64,000 nt of DNA from contig NC_133220.1 in the NCBI RefSeq assembly GCF_040436345.1, positions 6,636,436-6,700,435 of the forward strand, read 5' to 3'. The notes below the pieces were generated by a model that saw only the letters and a program-made list of their open reading frames with translations, made no database searches and was not told the origin of the DNA. This stretch comes from Pagrus major (lineage: Eukaryota > Chordata > Actinopteri > Spariformes > Sparidae). The translations under genes and the position numbers were made by a program. Below are positions 45,385-62,382 of the stretch, one piece after another; position 1 is the stretch's first letter; every line of letters begins with the position of its first letter.

Positions 45385-45445
45385 CTTTGATACTCTGAGT
45401 ACATTTCAGAGCCTGTACTCTATTACTTTTACTTGAGTAAAAAAT
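45385..45445 (+). repeat. 'acttgagta' repeat fragment
   Basis: 'tactctattacttttacttg' and 'agtaaaaaatgtttgg' match one part of the family at 7735-8600. Confidence 0.55.
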
Positions 45446-47339
45446 GTTTGGATCTTTGCCTCCTCTGGTTGTAACCAGGTCTATAAAGGTCTCAGATTAC
45501 TTGTTTGCCCCTTTAAGACAGTTTCACAAATTAAAAAGCCTGATGGTGACCACGATGACAGATTCCTCAGTCTGTGGAAGTTCACGTCTGCTTCATCCTA
45601 AAAATGCTCCACCTGATAGAAATATCGCTTCATCTCGTTAAATATACATCTATAACTCTGTACGTTTAAGACAGATTTGAAACAAGAAGAGCAGGAATGT
45701 TTATACAATAGTGTTTCCAAGGCGACTGCACTGAAATCATGTGACTGTTTACACCAAACCGTGTGACCGACAGGTATCGTGTTATATTGCGTGACGCTGC
45801 TGCTGCTGCTGCGATGTCGCCACCTCCTGCGTTACAGCGTTAATTTGTACATTCATTGAGTCTCTGAGTAAAATGCTACGGCTGTATGTTACATCTGTGC
45901 ATATTATATCTGTACATAAAGGGAAGCATCCAGCTCCAGCCTGTGAAGAGTGTTTTCTGGAGGGTTTCAGGTGTAAACGGCTGCGTGTTTGAGGTTATAT
46001 TTTAATAGGAGTTTGTTTCACAGCGACAGCAACCTTCTCTGGTTATTTTTTTCTGAAGCAGCGTGATGTGTAGTGATTAATGAGGCTGAGCTCAGGGTCA
46101 AAACCCTGCACGACGCTGAAGTGTCCTTGAGTAAAGTACTGAATCGCAAGCAGCAGCGGGAACACTGTGCTGCAAACCTTTGACCTACGACCCCTCCCAG
46201 CGTGGAGGAGGGAGAGGTGGAGAGTTTATGTGGAGGACACTCATTATTGGTGCGTCTGCAAGAAAAACAGAAACAGCGATCGTCTCTCGTACATCTTTCT
46301 TTTATCTACGTGCCCGTGTACGTCCTGTGTGTCCTATTTGGAGCAGATGTTTGCAAAGCGTGAGGGGACACACGTGAAGCAAAGACACTGAGGTGAAAGC
46401 ACCGTCAGCAGTTACAGCAGCAGCAGTGGCTGTGACACACACACACGAAGCACATATATTTATCTTCAGTGTGTCTTAGGGCCGACACACATTAAACCGT
46501 TGACGACATTGACTGTGTCTCAGCCATAAAGCTGCACTTGAACACACCGCAAAGACTTCAACCAACGGCCGACAAGCTCGTACGTTCGCCGTCTTTGTGA
46601 CAGTAAATAACTCTTCATCAAGAACGTTTCAGTCTTTATCTTGCCGTGGTTATTTGTCTGCTTTCTCCTCATGATTTCCTGCTGCACGTTCTGATTACTC
46701 AGCTATATTTTGCCCTTGGTCTGGTGTGAATTTAAAGTTTTAAGTTCCACCTTCAGATGATTTGTACTAAAAAAAGGGGATTTATTCCCACACTGGCTCT
46801 TCAGGTTTATATATTTCTTCCTCGGGGACACAATCAGAGTTTCTAACAATGTCTCCTCTGTCATGTCCTCACAAGGACTTTCCATGACACACGAGACGGG
46901 CTACACCAACTGTCCTTGATATAAATAGACTATTTCTATGGTAACAGAGTCATCGTGCCGCAGACAGAATAAAGATTGATTTTCTCCGTGTCTTTGGCCA
47001 AAGGGGCTCGTGTTCGCTGTTGACATTCAAACGCGTCACAGAGGAACAGAAACATTGTTTTGCTTTTGCTTTTCAGAAGCTCCAGACAAACATGTCCCTC
47101 CTCTGTCTCCGTCGTCTTCTGTTCTAATCTCTAGTGTAAAAATGTTCTTTTCCACAATATACATTGTTTAAAATAGAAATTAAATGGCTCCCCCAAACCA
47201 TACAAAACAATAAAGTTAATTGCAAGTAGCAAAAGAATATACGTCTCCGGCAATACATCAAGAGAGCACAACTCAGTTCAACGTTGGTGTGGGTGACCCG
47301 CCCAGAGCTCACTCCACTTGGTAAATAGTTTTTGTTTAC

Positions 47340-47480
47340 CCACAATCCCAAAGTTATACTTGCCAACCCCCCTGATTTTCCCGGGAGACTCCCGTTTTTC
47401 ATTTCCCTCTCCTGGTTTCCCCCTGGTGTCACAATTCTCCCGCAATTTCTCCCGATTTTTAACAAATTTTCACGCTTTTT
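47340..47480 (-). repeat. Dispersed 'ttggcaagtat...cccgggaaaa' repeat
   Basis: 'acttgccaacccccctgatt' and 'ttcccgggagactcccg', followed by several 'tctcccg' words, match a fish interspersed repeat I know from other genomes in the minus orientation. It explains the CpG-containing patch here. Confidence 0.55.
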
Positions 47481-48097
47481 CCCCTTTTAGTAATCACAAC
47501 GTGTCTCTGACACTGTACACAGTGTAGCCTACTGTATTGTTGCTCCTCGTCCTCCACAGGACGTGAGAGACAAACAGAAAAATGGAGAGGAGAAAGAGTA
47601 TTTAAACAAATTTCAGACGGACCGGAGACAAGAATTCACATTTCTTACTACAACGTCTACCTTGTTTTCTGAATGAAAACAAGTTACTTGACAAGAAAAT
47701 CAACCGCAAAAAGAAAGACAACTCAAAAGTCTCCTCCTGGTTTTACTGCAGTCCCCAAATAACAGCTCCTGACTGTGAAATACACACATCCAACAGATTA
47801 ATCCTCCTCCTGACACTGACGCCGGAGACATTATGGGCTTAAGGCTGCAGTGACAGAGACTTTACAGCACAGTCTGATGTCGAGGGTTATTTTATATCAG
47901 ACAGACTCTATTGCGGATTCGTCGGGGAGAATGAGAACTGTGCAAGTTTGTCTTTTGTGTCGAGCAGCGACGGAGTTGTTGCAGGGTGTGTTTGAGTTTA
48001 TTTGTCTTACTTGACATTGTGATGTTGATGCTGAAACAACACATCGTGCAGCCCTACAGTCCGGAGTCCTGTTGTTATTGATACATCCATGGTGTCA

Positions 48098-48240
48098 AAA
48101 GTGGTGTTCATCTGTGAAGATTATCTTGCTGAACAAAACGTGTCAATATTATAAACTTGTGTCTGACACAGAGATTATCCAGGGCGATGCTAACTTCCAC
48201 GTTAGGAAAAAATATGTCATCCCTCCACCACTCTATTAGG
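48098..48240 (+). repeat. Dispersed repeat family A, copy 2
   Basis: It contains 'agtggtgttcatctgtgaag' and 'attatcttgctgaacaaaac', and ends near 'ccaccactctattaggag'. It is the best match to the reverse copy at 57170-57420. Confidence 0.7.
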
Positions 48241-49121
48241 AGATGCTACAGAGGTCTGGTAAGCTCATTTCCTTCAAACTCCACACCAACTAATTTGTTT
48301 TATTTTCAAAGTTGTAGACTTCAACTGGCGCTGACTCAAGTGAATCACTGGAGGATGTTTACCAGACTTCAGACAGCTCCCTCTGGAGACACTAAAGGCT
48401 TTACACAAGGGCTGTTTTGGGGTTTTCCACAAAAGTAATCCACAGTCTTTCTGTCTGCTCTCTTTGACCTGATTCGATCCATCGGTGCGTGAAACTAAAC
48501 TCACTCTAAAACCCTTTCAAACCTCGTTCCTTCCAGCTCTCTGCGTCCAACCTGTGTGAAGCCAACCGGCAGCAACAATCAGTCCCTCTGTCATGCTGCT
48601 GTGTTGTTCCCCCCACTAATGAGGACCTGCAGGTTGAAACAGACCTAATTGCTTCGTCTCTCCGCAAGAATCAGCTTCAGACAGCTTTTTCATGCTTCTT
48701 AAATCTTAAGCTGAGCTATTTGTCTTTTTTTTTTTATTCTGGGAAGCCTGAATGCGTCGTTTTTAGCTTCATGCAGAGTCACTCCCTGTCCTCCCCCGCA
48801 AGCTGAAAATCCATCTCTTCAAGAATCACCTCACGTCATCCAGCGTCTCCGCTGCATCCTATCAGCTCTCCCACATCTTTTTATCTCCTCCACTCACACA
48901 GAAACCTCCCCCTCCCCTCTCACGTCTTATTTCCATCTCCAAAGACGTCTCTCAAACAAACTGAAATCACAGAAACAGTTTGACCTTTGTACGCTTTACT
49001 TTTGGTTGTAGAAATCGAATCAAATTCCCGTAGTGCTGATTATACATCACTCTGGATGAGCTTAATGTGTATGAACACATGGTAACATTTCCATACAGAC
49101 GTTTCTGTGTGCGCTTCATTT

Positions 49122-49250
<129 letters not shown>

Positions 49251-50329
49251 AACCTAAAATAGAGGCTGAAACCAGAAACTGAGGGAAAATGCAGATGGAG
49301 CACTCACAGGTTTTTAAAGGGACAGTCTGAACTCTTGCTTGGGTTCACTGCCTGTTCATGTCAGACCTGCTGAGTCAGAAAATCCACATTTGTGTAAAGT
49401 GGAGTAAACATGGGTGGAGCAGCAACAACCACAGCTGAGTGCTGAGACCTGAAACATCTGGAGGTCACATAGCATCAAACACGGCCTCAGTTAAACTAGT
49501 TTCTACACTGAATAATATTTATTAAGCTCACGTCCACGTGTTTTCCAGCCATAAAGACTCAGCTATACAAAGTATTTCTGTTGTCGCTCTCAAAAAGGGA
49601 CATTATGGTACATAAAAGTTGCATCATTATCATCACTTTCCTTTTCCATTTCTCTTCTCGTGCACTGATTCGCTTCGCTGAACAGCCAATCGTAGAGATT
49701 TCTCTCGCCGACGGGCTCCGCCAATTCAATCTGCTCAGTCGGCTGAAAAGACATCGACGAGGGGCGACTCGTGCCAACAGTGCAGGACACACTGCAAAAA
49801 CTAACAACCCCGACACTGGCCGACTGATCAACTACTCCTCTCCAACGTCTGTGATTTGTGGCTCCGTATTAACATCACCTGATTCGCTGCTTTGCACTTG
49901 ATGGACAAGAATGTTTTGTTTTTCTGGCGTTTGCTGAAACGACTGATGCCGTTGTTTTTCTTGGGGAAGCAGTCTTATAAAATTGTCCACCACTTGTCTT
50001 TTCTTTACTCAAGGACATCTCAGCAGAGACAGACTGAACCTGTGACTGTCCAGTAACAGGACAGTCTTTAACCTGCTGCACCACAGATTATAGAACAGTA
50101 CTGATCAATATGGATTTCATATATTTTTATATATCTATCTGGACAAAAGTGTTGTCAGTTGTTTTTAATACATTTGCAAGAAGGAAATTACCTCATGGAG
50201 AAATTAAATAATTTCTTAAATTCCTGCAGAGTATTTTAGCAAAGTTTGGTGTAGTATTAGTCCTGAAAACTGTAAAATACAAACTGTAAATCAGATCATT
50301 TACAGTTAGCATTTTATCCACTGTTTATC

Positions 50330-50625
50330 TACTAGAGCTGCAATGATTAGTTAATTAATCAAATGGAGACTATTTTATTAATCAAGTTTTTGTTTACAAA
50401 CATTCACTGATGCTAACAACTAAACCTGGGATTTTTGCTGATTTTCTTTATTTTCGGACTTTTAGTCAGACAAAACAACCAATTTAATAAAATCGACTTG
50501 ACTTTGGGAAAGTTTTTATTATTTTCTGATCATTTCTGAAATGAATCTGCATTTTAAAAAACATTAATTGCAGCACAAGATAAATCGATAACAAAAAATA
50601 ATTGATAGCTTGAATTCTGTCAGTT
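50330..50625 (+). repeat. 'gagctgcaatgattagttaa' dispersed repeat
   Basis: It starts 'ctagagctgcaatgattagt', carries 'attaattgcagcac' near the end and has the 'ttttcggacttttagtcaga' middle. It is the longest copy of the family also found at 5560-5980 and 11575-11855. Confidence 0.7.
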
Positions 50626-51010
50626 GTTTGTCATTAAATTAATCTGAATATTCAATATTGAAGCACGTTTGTTCGGCTGTTGTTCGTGTGCTCAGTTTCT
50701 CCTTTTGTTCTGTTTGTGTTGATCAAACTGTCGTTCAGTGGCCGCTGAGGTTTTTTAAACTGCTAGCAGAAAAAAAGAAATAAACTGGTCCAACTGTGAC
50801 GAGGTTTTCCAATTTTGCATACCTGCGTTGCGTATTTGGTTTTTGAGCGTTAGCTTTTGCTGGTCCTCTACATCCGACACGTCTACATGAAGTATTTACA
50901 GTATATTTGTACTGTGAAATAAAAATGTGGTACATATTAATAGTAATCAGACTCAAGATGTCCTCACAAGTAACCTGGCTAGTGAGGACATTTTATGTTG
51001 GTGTGTATCT

Positions 51011-51051
51011 GCGTGTGTGTGTGTGTGTGTGTGTGTTTGTGTGTGTGTGTG
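51011..51051. repeat. (GT)n microsatellite
   Basis: A TG/GT run interrupted once by TTT. Confidence 0.93.
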
Positions 51052-52416
51052 AAGCTACATTACCCTTGGCTAATTGCCTCACTATACATACCTTAATACA
51101 TTAGCATAATAATATTTGGGTATACACAATTTACAGTGTCTGTGTTTACTCATTAAGGCATACTGTATCCTTACATGACATAAATAACATCTGTTTACAT
51201 ATAATACAAATAAGTAAGCGCTGTGTCATTAAAGGTTCATTCCACTCAAAACCAGCTCCGTTTCCGGAAGAAGAGCTGCAGTCAGATAGAAAAACAACAC
51301 CCAGAAGACACCGTGTTTGTTTTTACAATTAAATTTGCTGTTTTGCTTTTCAACAACAGCTCTGATTTTTTTTTTTTGTTGTCAATGTAGGTTTGATTAA
51401 ATGTGACCAGGAAGTCACTGTAGCTGGAATTGTGAGGTTTTCTTATTACATCAGCGACTGGCTTGTAGCACGGGCTAGCTTTACTGACTACTAAACACTC
51501 AGGACCTTTAAATGTCAGATAAATATCATTCATACGTATTTTAAAGGAGCTGCTGTTAGTGGATATTCACCTGCAGCCCGTCACAAAGACTCACTCTCTG
51601 ATGGTGTGGAAAGTGATGCTAGCAGAAAATGCTAAACTGTAAGCATGAGGCACCAGTTTTTGGGTGACGACATTTTAAATTTAACAAAAAAATACTTGTG
51701 AGATCTGGGTTGTTATGCTGCGTTCACTGAAAGCAGCATTTCACGTTCATGTAGAAGTGTAAATTTATGTCCTCCAGCCACCAGCAGTGAGAGTGTTAAA
51801 TAACTCTGTCGAGTGAGACACTGTTGAGGAGTTGATTTTCACGCCTTCGCTTCACAGATTGTCTTGTCTGGTTTTTGTCACTTGCGAAAATTACACATAC
51901 TTTCCAGCTGTCTGAGATTCGCCTTCAAACACACATTCCAACTAAATGAGCCAACATGGTCGCTCATAAAATCGATTTATCCTGCATGTTGAGACGTTCC
52001 TGTGATGAATACACTGTCAGTCTCTTCTAGATTCTCGAATTGCAATGAAGACGCAGCGTCAAAATGTTTGTCATCCCAAATGTGTTGGAGAGGAAAAAAT
52101 ACAGAATAACCTCGAGTGGAGGACAGAAATGATTACTGACTAACAGCAGCACATCAGGTAAGAGTGTAGAAGAGCTCTTGGACTGCCGATGCAATGCTTT
52201 CTGGGTAACGTGTGTCAGCCTCTTAACAGTGACTCACATCAGTCACTCAGTCTAACACCTCTCTCCCGTCATCATCCCCTCCAACCTCTCTATTACTGTG
52301 TTTAGTCTGATTTCATGGGGCCCCCTCGTCCCGCTGGGTGAATTAAATGTGATCATGTTGATGCACTCATCAGATAATTTCAGGAAAAAACATCTCATCG
52401 CTTTAAAATGCAAATG

Positions 52417-53274
52417 TTAAAGCTGCATTAAGCAATTTTTCACAACAAGGGGGCGTAATGGCTCCAAAAACATAACCTTACAGCAACTTTTTCACTAGAT
52501 TTGATGACTTTCAAGACCTTTTAGTGACTATTTTTCAGAATAGAGCGTAGCAACAAATCAAGCTATTTTTTGCAGTGTAAGAAATCTGCAGTATGTTGAA
52601 TCAACCACACAGTGAACACACAAAAACATAAATAAATTGTGCATGTGTTTCACTTATCTCTAATATTTTGTTTTGGTGCAGCATCGTTGGTTAGAGGGCG
52701 ACTGATTCTCGCCAAATATCAATATCTGATGGCTCCGATCTGCTGGTATCATTAGTTTTGTGTGACATAAACCATTTTATACTGGCCAAGCAATCTGTTA
52801 GGCTGTAGTTACGGGATAGTTTGTGTCTGTTTTATAAATGTCTCGACAGAAAATGTCTTACCAAGACACAATAGATGAACAAAGATGTCACACGTTTGCA
52901 AATTAGCACGTAGCATCATCTGGTGATTTTTCGATTTCTCTCACAACATTGTAGCGTACAAAAGGCTTCCCAAGCTAATGTGTTGGTACCTGCTACCGCT
53001 TCCTGTTTTTGTGGGACACATATTGAGATATTGGGGTCAATGTTTATTTAATTTTAATAATAATTTTATGAGAAACAGTCATAATACTAAGAGATTAAAG
53101 CTGTAATATAACGTGGAAAAAGTCATGATATTATGAGAACAAAATCACAGTTTTAAAATGAAAATGCTGCACGGAGAACCATGATTCACGTTTCATGTAC
53201 TGGTATGTATGGTTCTTTTTCATGACACAAAGTAATTTTAATACTTTAGAAAAAATTGCTTAATGCAGGTTTAA
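52417..53274. mobile_element. Non-autonomous transposon with TTAA ends (858 bases)
   Basis: The left end reads ttaaagctgcattaagcaat and continues in T. The right end is its reverse complement with one difference, so the inverted repeat is about 24 bases with TTAA at both outer edges. The interior holds no transposase and includes a stretch near 52690-52790 ('agagggcgactgattctcgc') that looks like a second, nested repeat. Confidence 0.75.
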
Positions 53275-53647
53275 CTTGAGCACCCGTGTTTGTTTTGTTT
53301 CCTGCAGGTTGCTCAGGGTGTGTGGCGAAGGGTTGCAGCAGTATACCGGCTTACAGGTATATCGTGACATTTGTTTATCAGCAGTATTAAATTCTACTGT
53401 ATTAGTTTTCTTGAAAAAATCTATATTTCGAGTTCATATCAAGTTTCATGTCTGTCAGGACATAAAACATCTGTTTTCATCCTTTAAGGGTCATTGTGCA
53501 ACCCAATGGTGACACAGTTTGGGTTCAGTTTTAGGATTATTTTACAGTTTATCTTCTATTCTTTTATCATCCATGTGTTGCTGATGCTGGTGGTGGGTGT
53601 AAATGTCACACCAGAGTGAAATATTACTTTCGAAAATGTTGCCTCTG

Positions 53648-53653
53648 TTTATT
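53648..53653 (-). terminator. Candidate poly(A) signal of tmem74b
   Basis: TTTATT on the plus strand gives AATAAA on the minus strand about 600 bases beyond the tmem74b stop. Other sites further left cannot be excluded. Confidence 0.4.
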
Positions 53654-54258
53654 TGTGCGAGAGCTAGCATCACGCTTTCCATTATACCTTATTTAGACAG
53701 TCCAGTAAGACACTCTTCCTGTCCAACTAGTGCAGACAAGTCAGATATTTAATGTCTGTGTTGAGGTAAATCTTGTGATTGGTGTTTAAATGTCGAACCT
53801 CTTTTGGTCAGCTGATGGTCGAGTATCAACACTGGACTTCATAAATAAAGTAATCTTACTTTCTCCCAGGCTGTCGGACACAATGTGCTTTCTTTTTCTT
53901 GTAAAACTCAGTCTCTGATTAACATACAAGGATTTATATATGAACTGTAATCTTTACAACCACTCATCTCCATATGTGCTCTTTCCCACACTGGCAAAGG
54001 CTTACCTCTCTTCTTCTGCCAGATCGAGCCCTCTTTTGTTAAGTAATACATCCCTTATGATTGGTTAGAATAAATATCCCGTCATCTGGGTTTGGGTTCA
54101 TCCCAAAATGGCGGGTTAAAGCTGGGACGCTCCAGCAGAGAGCCTTGTGCTCAACATGTGCTTCTCCTGTCAGCACAAATGGGGTCCTGCACCATTTTGC
54201 AACCCCTATTCTGCTCGCTCAGAGGAAGGCAAAACAGCTGCAGAGTGGAAGTAAAGAA

Positions 54259-57963
<3,705 letters not shown>

Positions 57964-58229
57964 CGACGTCTGCTGGATGTGCTCATGTCTTCACAATCCC
58001 TCCGCTCTGCATCATCCTCAATAAATAAAGGAAAATAATCAATGAAGGGGCAACAGGAAGTCATATAAAGTCACAGCTTGAGATAATGTTCAGTCAGGGA
58101 CAAAGCACCTGTGATCAATATAGTGAGTTACAGTGGGACAAGATTGTAGCTTATTTTATGGTCTTTAAATGTTCATATATTACTGACATATTACTGTATT
58201 TTCTGTGCTGAAGATCATACATACATTTA

Positions 58230-58390
58230 TTATTATATGTAGTGCTGGTAACTAGAAGAGTAAGTAAGTAAAACAATAAAATATTGTACTTTTTACTCCA
58301 CCACATTTATTTTTACACATATAGTTACTTTTCAGATCAAGATTTAATTTGCAAAAATATATGATCCGTCTATAAAATATGCATTTTTTT
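58230..58390 (+). repeat. 'tactttttactccaccacat' repeat
   Basis: 'aatattgtactttttactcc' and 'acatatagttacttttcaga' match the 'acttgagta' family. It lies in the predicted 5' untranslated intron of tmem74b. Confidence 0.65.
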
Positions 58391-58639
58391 AAGTTAATGA
58401 GTCAAGATTATTAATAACATATGTTTATATTATAAATGTACCAATCTACAAGGGACCAGTCTGCAGGATAAGTACTTTTAGGTTTGATTCCTTGAGTACA
58501 CTCTGTTGACAACAGTTTTACTATGTACAAATAATAATAATGACCATAATGATTATAATAATAGTAATAATAATAATGATAATAATAATATGAGACTGTC
58601 TTGCAGAGATCCAACCATTCTAACGTGGTCATCTTATAA

Positions 58640-58995
58640 TCAATCTTATGTTGACATTAGGGGCGTCGCCAATAACTGGTATTTGACAATAATCATGATA
58701 TTAAAACATTAAAATAATATGGTGTAAATAATCCAGCGCCTCTTAAATCATTTCTTGCTTCTTTCCGTTCTCACTTTGTCATAGTGGGTGGCAGTAATGT
58801 GCCTTAATGCGCGCATTAGTGGTGTGTGGTATGCAGCGCAAAATCATGTCAAAACAACATGTATGGTTACACAGACTGTCTCTCCACCTCCCCACAAAAA
58901 ACAGACAAAATTTCACTAGATATCACGATAATATCGTTATCGTGAATCATTTTGGACACAGTAATCGTCTAGCGAAAATCCGATATCGTGACACT
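58640..58995 (+). repeat. Dispersed fish repeat with 'atatcgtgaca' end
   Basis: It opens 'cattaggggcgtcgccaata' and ends 'ccgatatcgtgaca', with 'tcacgataatatcgttatcg' near the end, the style of a common fish DNA element. A 63-codon frame inside has no support. Confidence 0.5.
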
Positions 58996-59339
58996 TGAAC
59001 ACATGAATGTGGGCCAGGGGCGTAAAGTGAGGGGCCAATGGTCTCAGTTTTTTCCCCTAATGACAGAGAACTGAACTCATGGATAAAAAATATTTTAGCG
59101 TTAAGTTTTGACTCTTGTGTTGTAGTGTTTTATTGCCACCATGAACAAGTGACCCATTCTCATCTGGTCAGCCTCGCTGGTATAAATAATAATAATAATA
59201 TTCGATGGTGTCCCTAATTTTAGTAAAACACAGAGTTTTGAAACCATATCTATAAAACCATTATTTAAAAATAAAAATCAAGCAGTTGTGCTGCAGCATA
59301 AAGGTTCCTGGCCTACAGGAACCAGCAGGCTATGAATCA

Positions 59340-59585
59340 CACACACACAGACACACACACACACACACACACACATCTGAATCACCGGCATCTCACCTTG
59401 GTAGTTATTTATTCCCATTTTTTCTGCTCTCATCACCATTATCGCTGTCACTTCCTGTTGAGCGGTTATAAATCAGATCCTAAATCCTGAACAGATCCCT
59501 CTCTGCACCCCTCACACACACACACACACACACGCACACACACACACACACACGCACACACACACACACATACACACACATTGCA
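59340..59585. repeat. (CA)n microsatellite pair
   Basis: Two CA arrays (about 59340-59374 and 59514-59580), the second interrupted by CG units. Confidence 0.92.
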
Positions 59586-60185
59586 CACCTTACATGGAGG
59601 GGGTGGAAAAAGGTGCAAAGGTAACTGTGCATGAGACAAATGTTAGGCTCCATCTCCTCCTCCTCCTCATTTCATTAAGTTTTTTTTATTGTATTTTATT
59701 TATTTTTTTCACATATTATCCTACAGAGCACAAACTCCCATCATGTGCCTGGCTAACACACCTCACAGCCCAGGGTGTGAACCTGATTCATGCGCATTTC
59801 AGGCGCCTGTGTGCTGAAACACACCCAGAAGGCTGTGTGAATATTAAAGGCAGGATTAAAGCTGTAGTCTGTGTTAATCTGTCCTCCTGACACAGTTAGC
59901 TCCCCCCCCCCTCCTCATATCATTTCATCCAGCCTGTAGTAGAATTTCACCCATAAATGTGTCTTTTTATTTATTTATTATTTTTAATTTATCACATCTA
60001 CAGCCGGTTAATCCCCCGGCCAGCTCCAGTTAAAGTAGCCCACTGACACAGTTACCAGTTATCACCACATTCAGCCGACACAGGCAGCCGAGGTGCCCAT
60101 GAGCAAGGTGTCCGCTCCGTCACCATCACAGTGACCTTGTGATGCGCCAAAGTGCCAAAAAACCTGGACACCAACACACTCCGCC

Positions 60186-60188
<3 letters not shown>

Positions 60189-60269
<81 letters not shown>
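60189..60269. repeat. (GT)n microsatellite
   Basis: About 40 uninterrupted GT units at the left edge of the CpG-rich region upstream of tmem74b. Confidence 0.96.
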
Positions 60270-60271
<2 letters not shown>

Positions 60272-60289
60272 ATGATATCAGGATGAGCC

Positions 60290-60780
60290 GGGGCAGATAA
60301 GAACCACACCGACTGACACGTTATTCATTACCCCGACCTGACGGCAGATAACCCGGGCTGACGGAGGAGGGAGAGCCGGAGTGTGGAGGCATGAGACGAT
60401 CCGGAGAGAAATTATGCAACCGAGCATCCGGAGGGGAAACACCGGGGCTGGATTCGGTATCCAGGCGGGCAGCATCCACCCAAGCTCCGGCTCCATCCGA
60501 ATAAACATAACGCGTCGGATGGGATCGATCAACCTGCCCGGTTTATCGATGGGAAGGAGGTGAGGAGTCGATGACAGCGGGGTCTTACCTGGTGCTGCTG
60601 CCGCGACCGGGCGGGAATCAGGCGGCTGTGGACATCCGGAGAGATGGATGGATGCTGGATCATGTGTGAGGAGGATGCAGAGAGGGAGAGAGGGGGAGAG
60701 AGAGGGAGAGGACCGGGGTGAACTGACCATGCGCACAAGCAGCCGGTGGTTCACTGCTGGTGTCTGAAGAGCTGGTGGCG
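60290..60780 (-). promoter_or_regulatory. CpG-rich putative tmem74b promoter and 5' untranslated exon
   Basis: The region is markedly CpG-rich compared with its surroundings. On the minus strand it contains a consensus donor, 'caccag|gtaagac', with the GT at 60588-60587. A matching acceptor 'ttattgag|gatgatg' (exon from 58016) lies just upstream of the coding start at 57963. I infer an untranslated exon ending at 60589, with its start unknown. It would place the tmem74b promoter about 2.7 kb upstream of the ATG. Confidence 0.45.
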
Positions 60781-60824
60781 GGTTTTATTATAGGGTCATA
60801 GAGGAGATGAGAGACGGACGGGGC

Positions 60825-61675
60825 GAGGGAGGGAGAGAGGGAGAGAGGGAGGGAAGGAAGGAAGGACAGAGAGAGAGAGGGAGGGAGGGAAGGAGGGAGG
60901 GAGGGAAGGAAGGAAGGACAGAGTGAGAGAGGGAGGGAGGGAAGGAGGGAGGGAGGGAAGGAAGGAAGGACAGAGTGAGAGAGTGAGGGAGGGAGGAAGG
61001 AAGGAAGGAAGGAAGGAAGGAAGGAAGGAAAGAAGGAAGGAAGGAAGGGACAGAGAGAGAGAGAGAGAGAGAGGGAGGAAGGGAAGGAAGGAAGGAAGGG
61101 ACAGAGAGAGAGAGGGAGGGAGGGAAGGAGGGAGGGAGGGAAGGAAGGAAGGACAGAGTGAGAGAGGGAGGGAGGGAGGAAGGAAGGAAGGAAGGAAGGA
61201 CAGAGCGAGGGAGGGAGGAAGGAAGGAAGGAAGGAAGGACAGAGCGAGGGAGGGAGGGAGGAAGGGAGGAAGGAAGGACAGAGTGAGGGAGGGAGGAAGG
61301 GAGGAAGGAAGGAAGGAAGGAAGGAAGGAAGGAAGGAAGGAATGGACAGAGCGAGGGAGGGAGGGAGGGAGGGAGGATGGAGGGAAGAAGGAAGGAAGGA
61401 AGGAAGGGACAGAAAGAGAGGGAGGGAGGAAGGGAGGATGGAGGGAAGGGACAGAGGGAGGGAGGGAGGAAGGGAGGAAGGAAGGAAGGCAGGAAGGAAG
61501 GAAGGAAGGAAAGAAGGGACAGAGAGAGAGAGAGGGAGGGAGGGAGGGAGGAAGAAAAAAAGAAACAAACAAACAAAGGAAGGAAGGAAGGAAGAAAGGA
61601 ACAGAGCGAGGGAGGGAGAGAAGGAAGGAAGGGACAGAGAGCGAGAGGGAGGGAGGGAGGAAGGAAGGAAGAAAG
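60825..61675 (+). repeat. Polypurine GGAAGG/GGGAGG minisatellite
   Basis: About 850 bases made of 'ggaa', 'ggga' and 'gaga' blocks on the plus strand. The main interruption is a recurring 'gacagag' word that marks units of roughly 40-60 bases. All long frames through it (Pro/Ser/Leu/Phe on one strand, Gly/Arg/Glu/Lys on the other) are low-complexity artefacts. Confidence 0.95.
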
Positions 61676-62337
61676 TCAACACATGTCACCAACACCAACA
61701 TGGCCGCCAACTCGGCACAGAAAAGGTACTACTACTGTGGTCATGTGTGATTCATGATACAATTCAAACAGGATCAATGAATGATTCTCCTCGCTCTGCT
61801 CACTACCAAAGTTCTTCTGAAATAAGGTCCCATGTGGGGAAATGGCAGAGGCGTGACTTCAGCTCTCTGTAGGAAACAGTTGTGATCAGGACAGTGGAAG
61901 ATCACAACAGATGTGCACAGAAATAACATCTGTCCAAACATAAAAAAAAAAAACTGTGTAACACGAGACGTAAGTATCACACGCGAATAAACACATCAAC
62001 ATGTTCTGCTTTAAATTTCACGTAGAAAAATGGATCTGAAAGATGAATTGGCTCAATGAATCTCCTCCATCTTGGTGCACAAAGATTATAATCTCCACGG
62101 AGAAACCTTGCCCGTAACTATGGCAACACATATCTAGTGCAGACATGAACATTTTTTTTTTTTTTAATAAAACCAGGAGTCGTAAAAAAAAAACATCAAT
62201 TTAATTTAGGACGTTTTTCACACGAGTAAATGTCGACTCTCTGTCATGTCGACATGACATCATCGTGGTTGATCACAGCTCCAAACATCTGCTGCTCTGA
62301 ACACTCTGGTGGGTTTTTCCAGAGGGAAACGTCCTCA

Positions 62338-62339
<2 letters not shown>

Positions 62340-62380
<41 letters not shown>
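62340..62380. repeat. (CA)n microsatellite
   Basis: About 20 uninterrupted CA units. Confidence 0.95.

Positions 62381-62382
<2 letters not shown>

Noticed and set aside
60660-61872. Several 120-340 codon frames on both strands (Pro/Ser/Leu/Phe- or Arg/Glu/Gly-rich)
   Set aside because: They are translations of a purine minisatellite; all frames are open only because the repeat lacks stop codons.
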